Below, in pieces: positions 5,849-7,427 of a DNA stretch of 7,427 nt. This DNA is from Helicobacteraceae bacterium (GTDB lineage Bacteria > Campylobacterota > Campylobacteria > Campylobacterales > SZUA-545): positions 1 to 7,427 of the forward strand of contig JAABTA010000043.1 in NCBI GenBank assembly GCA_011390075.1. The letters are read 5' to 3'. The notes under the pieces are model-generated. The model did no database searches. It was given only the letters and a program-made list of their open reading frames with translations, and had not been told where the DNA came from. Position numbers and translations under genes: made by a program. Every line of letters starts with the position of its first letter. Position 1 is the stretch's first letter.

Positions 5849-6433
5849 ATGAATCGTGTTTTTGGAGAGTTTGAAGAGAGTACAGTAGATCGTGAAACAG
5901 AACTTTTAACCCTTAAGTTTAGTCCAAATTCTGTACCATTAAAACAGCGCTGGAGAAACAATGGACTCTCCGCTGATTTTATGGCTGATTATGTGACAAC
6001 CTTTTTCCCCTACACCAAAGACGACATAGCCTCGCAAAATAGACAAAACGAAATAAAAAGTGCTGTAAACTATATTGCTAACGAGCTTTTGGAAAACGCA
6101 ATGAAATATAGCTCTGAGATGAAAGAGTACCCAATAGAGATCCATCTTTTGCTAGAAAAAGACAAAATTGTATTTTACGAAACCAATACAGCAAGTAAAA
6201 AAGATATTGATGCTTTTGTTTCCTATATAGAAAATTTAGAAAAAAAAGGGGCAACCGCCCTCTATTTTGAGCGCCTTGAAAAAATGGCAGTTGATGGCTT
6301 GGAAGAGGGGTCAGGATTGGGATATGCCACAATGATCAACGATTATAATGCAAAACTTTCATGGTCTTTCGTGGAGGTGAATAAAGATTTTACTACTGTT
6401 ACCACCATGGTAAAATTTGAAACGAATATATAA
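5849..6433 (+). CDS. Slr1658/DUF6272-type GHKL-like regulator (SiaB-like)
   Basis: This 194-residue cytoplasmic protein resembles the cyanobacterial Slr1658 family, recognised by the block RWRNNGLSADF (34-44) followed by TFFP (51-54) and by SAVNYIANELLENAMKYS. The stretch E79-L-L-E-N83-A-M-K86 is an N-box of the histidine-kinase/anti-sigma-factor ATPase fold, and GSGLG (154-158) looks like its G2 lid. The usual DxGxG G1 box is not visible; the corresponding strand reads FYETNTA (109-115). I infer an ATP-binding kinase-like switch, as in SiaB or SpoIIAB, acting on the STAS protein encoded next. The ATG has AAAGGAG at 5838-5844 and lies 18 bases after the cyclase stop. A non-catalytic adaptor role is also possible. 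Family assignment comes from memory of the motif, not a search. Confidence 0.82.
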   Translation: MNRVFGEFEESTVDRETELLTLKFSPNSVPLKQRWRNNGLSADFMADYVTTFFPYTKDDIASQNRQNEIKSAVNYIANELLENAMKYSSEMKEYPIEIHLLLEKDKIVFYETNTASKKDIDAFVSYIENLEKKGATALYFERLEKMAVDGLEEGSGLGYATMINDYNAKLSWSFVEVNKDFTTVTTMVKFETNI

Positions 6434-6441
6434 GGAACGCT

Positions 6442-6789
6442 ATGAAAGAGTTAATTTCTGATGAACTGTATACGATTTTGGAAGAAGAAGAGACAAATAC
6501 CATTAAGATAAAAGGAATTCTAAGACTCAATGGTCTTAGCGAATATGCACCTATTGCTGCCATTTTAGAAAACAGAGCTGCTCAAGGTAATTGCATGGTT
6601 GTGGATGTGATTGATCTAGAATTTCTTAATAGCTCAGGAATAGCAATGCTTTCAAAGTTTATCATTGGAGCAAGAAATCAAAATGTAAAGGATCTTACTT
6701 TTATTGGTTCAAAAAAAATTGCATGGCAGAGTAAATCTTTGGCAAACCTAAGAAGACTCTACCCTGCCTTGCAACTAGAGATTGTGTAA
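6442..6789 (+). CDS. small STAS-domain regulator (Slr1659 type)
   Basis: This 115-residue cytoplasmic protein has the alternating strand-helix pattern of a STAS domain, with the core VVDVIDLEFLNSSGIAMLSKF near residues 53-73. In anti-anti-sigma factors such as SpoIIAA the matching loop is DSSG, and the first Ser is phosphorylated by a GHKL kinase; here it reads N63-S64-S65-G66, making S64 the likely phosphosite. Upstream is an unusual acidic N-terminus with a TILEEEE run. The preceding Slr1658-type gene ends 8 bases before, with AAGGAA overlapping its stop codon, so the two are probably translated together. I infer that it is the output partner that binds the cyclase stalk. It is not a SiaC-type (DUF1987) protein, although it occupies the same place in the circuit. 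Confidence 0.82.
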   Translation: MKELISDELYTILEEEETNTIKIKGILRLNGLSEYAPIAAILENRAAQGNCMVVDVIDLEFLNSSGIAMLSKFIIGARNQNVKDLTFIGSKKIAWQSKSLANLRRLYPALQLEIV

Positions 6790-6796
6790 AACTGTA

Positions 6797-7427
6797 TTAA
6801 TTTTTAAACTCCTGATCGATCCAGTACTCCTGCTTTTCCAAAGGGACATCATCTGGAAGGAGGGGGTTTTGAATTTGAAAAACTTTTCTACTTCCAATAG
6901 AGGCACTCTTTAGAAGATCTTTATGGTGCATCTTAAAAAGCCTATCAAACTCTCTGTTTTGAATAAGTGTTTTCATGCCTTCTTGAATTCTTTTTGCCAA
7001 AGCTTTTCCTCTCTCAGTTGGGGAAGTATAGGTGTAAAACGGAAGAGGATGGTATAGTGCTATGGTTTCTTCTATGGCTAAATTTTCAAAATCATCATGA
7101 TAGGTTTCGTACTCTACAAAGATTTCATTAACACCTCTCGAGAAGTAATCCGCTCGTTTTTTATTAATCATCTCAAAAAGCCCCTCATACGCTGGGGAAA
7201 CAATCATCTTAAAATTATGGCTTTTGTAAAGATCTGTCACTCCCCACCCGTGTCCTGTGGCCATTGTAAACTGTTTGAGATCTTTGATTTTTGTAATATC
7301 TTTGAAAATATCTTTATTATCTTTGTGAACAAAAAAGAGTCTGTACCCTAAAAGCCCCTTAAAAATGGGGATCTTTATAGCGGTGAGCCTTTGTTGCAAC
7401 GCTTTACCTGCTGGCTCCCAAGTGACA
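6797..7427 (-). CDS. periplasmic substrate-binding protein, type 2 fold (N-terminus beyond window)
   Basis: This is the C-terminal part, at least 210 codons, of a solute-binding protein related to amino-acid ABC transporter receptors. The frame stays open to the window edge: VTWEPAGKA precedes the TTG codon at 7399, which therefore codes Leu and is not the start. The missing part (probably 70-100 residues) should include a signal peptide. Visible family features are PIFKGLLGYRLFFV, LKQFTMATGHGW, SPAYEGLFEMI, the conserved RGVNEI with a preceding DYFS, a long helix before EFDRLF, and a C-terminal NPLLPDDVPL. I recognise this as a subgroup often encoded without a transporter, which suggests a sensing or accessory role, but that is recall, not proof. 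Its 3' end meets the STAS gene tail to tail with seven bases between the stops and no clear terminator. Confidence 0.85.
   Translation of the reverse strand, partial: VTWEPAGKALQQRLTAIKIPIFKGLLGYRLFFVHKDNKDIFKDITKIKDLKQFTMATGHGWGVTDLYKSHNFKMIVSPAYEGLFEMINKKRADYFSRGVNEIFVEYETYHDDFENLAIEETIALYHPLPFYTYTSPTERGKALAKRIQEGMKTLIQNREFDRLFKMHHKDLLKSASIGSRKVFQIQNPLLPDDVPLEKQEYWIDQEFKN

Noticed and set aside
6442..6789. Calling the small regulator SiaC.
   Set aside because: The DLEFLNSSG core is that of a STAS anti-anti-sigma-like protein, and I see no DUF1987 signature; the position in the circuit is analogous, but the family differs.
4976..6789. The cassette as an anti-phage defence system.
   Set aside because: There is no nuclease, pore, NADase or other effector domain; the parts fit ordinary c-di-GMP signalling better.
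7397..7399. TTG as the start of the binding-protein gene.
   Set aside because: The frame continues open to the window edge with family-like sequence (VTWEPAGKA), so this is an internal Leu codon.

Overview
The window is about 7.4 kb of AT-rich, gene-dense bacterial chromosome. Gene content points to a free-living or sulfur-oxidising Campylobacterota (Epsilonproteobacteria; Sulfurimonas/Sulfuricurvum/Sulfurovum-like). The main clues are an oorB-oorC pair of the ferredoxin-type 2-oxoglutarate oxidoreductase, a Campylobacterota-style chemoreceptor ending in LERFKI, a short YbgC thioesterase, and perfect TATAAT -10 boxes without a clear -35. The genus is a guess. I see no mobile element, CRISPR array, tRNA or rRNA.

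Layout. (1) Positions 1-1297, + strand: the end of oorB (cut by the window edge) and complete oorC, the last genes of a 2-oxoglutarate:ferredoxin oxidoreductase operon, followed by two hairpins. (2) 1365-3494, - strand: a 709-residue methyl-accepting chemotaxis protein whose sensor region holds two very similar Cache modules in tandem. (3) 3495-3636: a divergent promoter region with a tandem 11-bp direct repeat. (4) 3637-4473, + strand: a bacterial ferritin with complete metal sites, then a small AroQ-class chorismate mutase. (5) 4475-4849, - strand: a YbgC-type acyl-CoA thioesterase that converges on the mutase gene with one base between the stop codons. (6) 4850-4975: a short region of overlapping divergent promoters. 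(7) 4976-6789, + strand: a tight three-gene cassette of a coiled-coil/GGDEF diguanylate cyclase, a GHKL-like protein of the cyanobacterial Slr1658 type (DUF6272/SiaB-like), and a small STAS-domain protein of the Slr1659 type. (8) 6797-7427, - strand: the C-terminal two thirds of a periplasmic substrate-binding protein, cut by the window edge.

The most interesting part is the cassette. Its composition resembles the Pseudomonas SiaB-SiaC-SiaD partner-switch circuit, in which a kinase-like protein phosphorylates a small regulator that binds the stalk of a diguanylate cyclase. Here the regulator is a STAS protein rather than a SiaC-type (DUF1987) protein. The cyclase stalk contains a repeated DLE...ET...H.D motif, and its GGDEF domain has lost the arginine of the product-inhibition site. 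I infer a c-di-GMP switch controlled by protein-protein contact and phosphorylation instead of product feedback. No phosphatase gene is in the window, so that part of the circuit would have to lie elsewhere.
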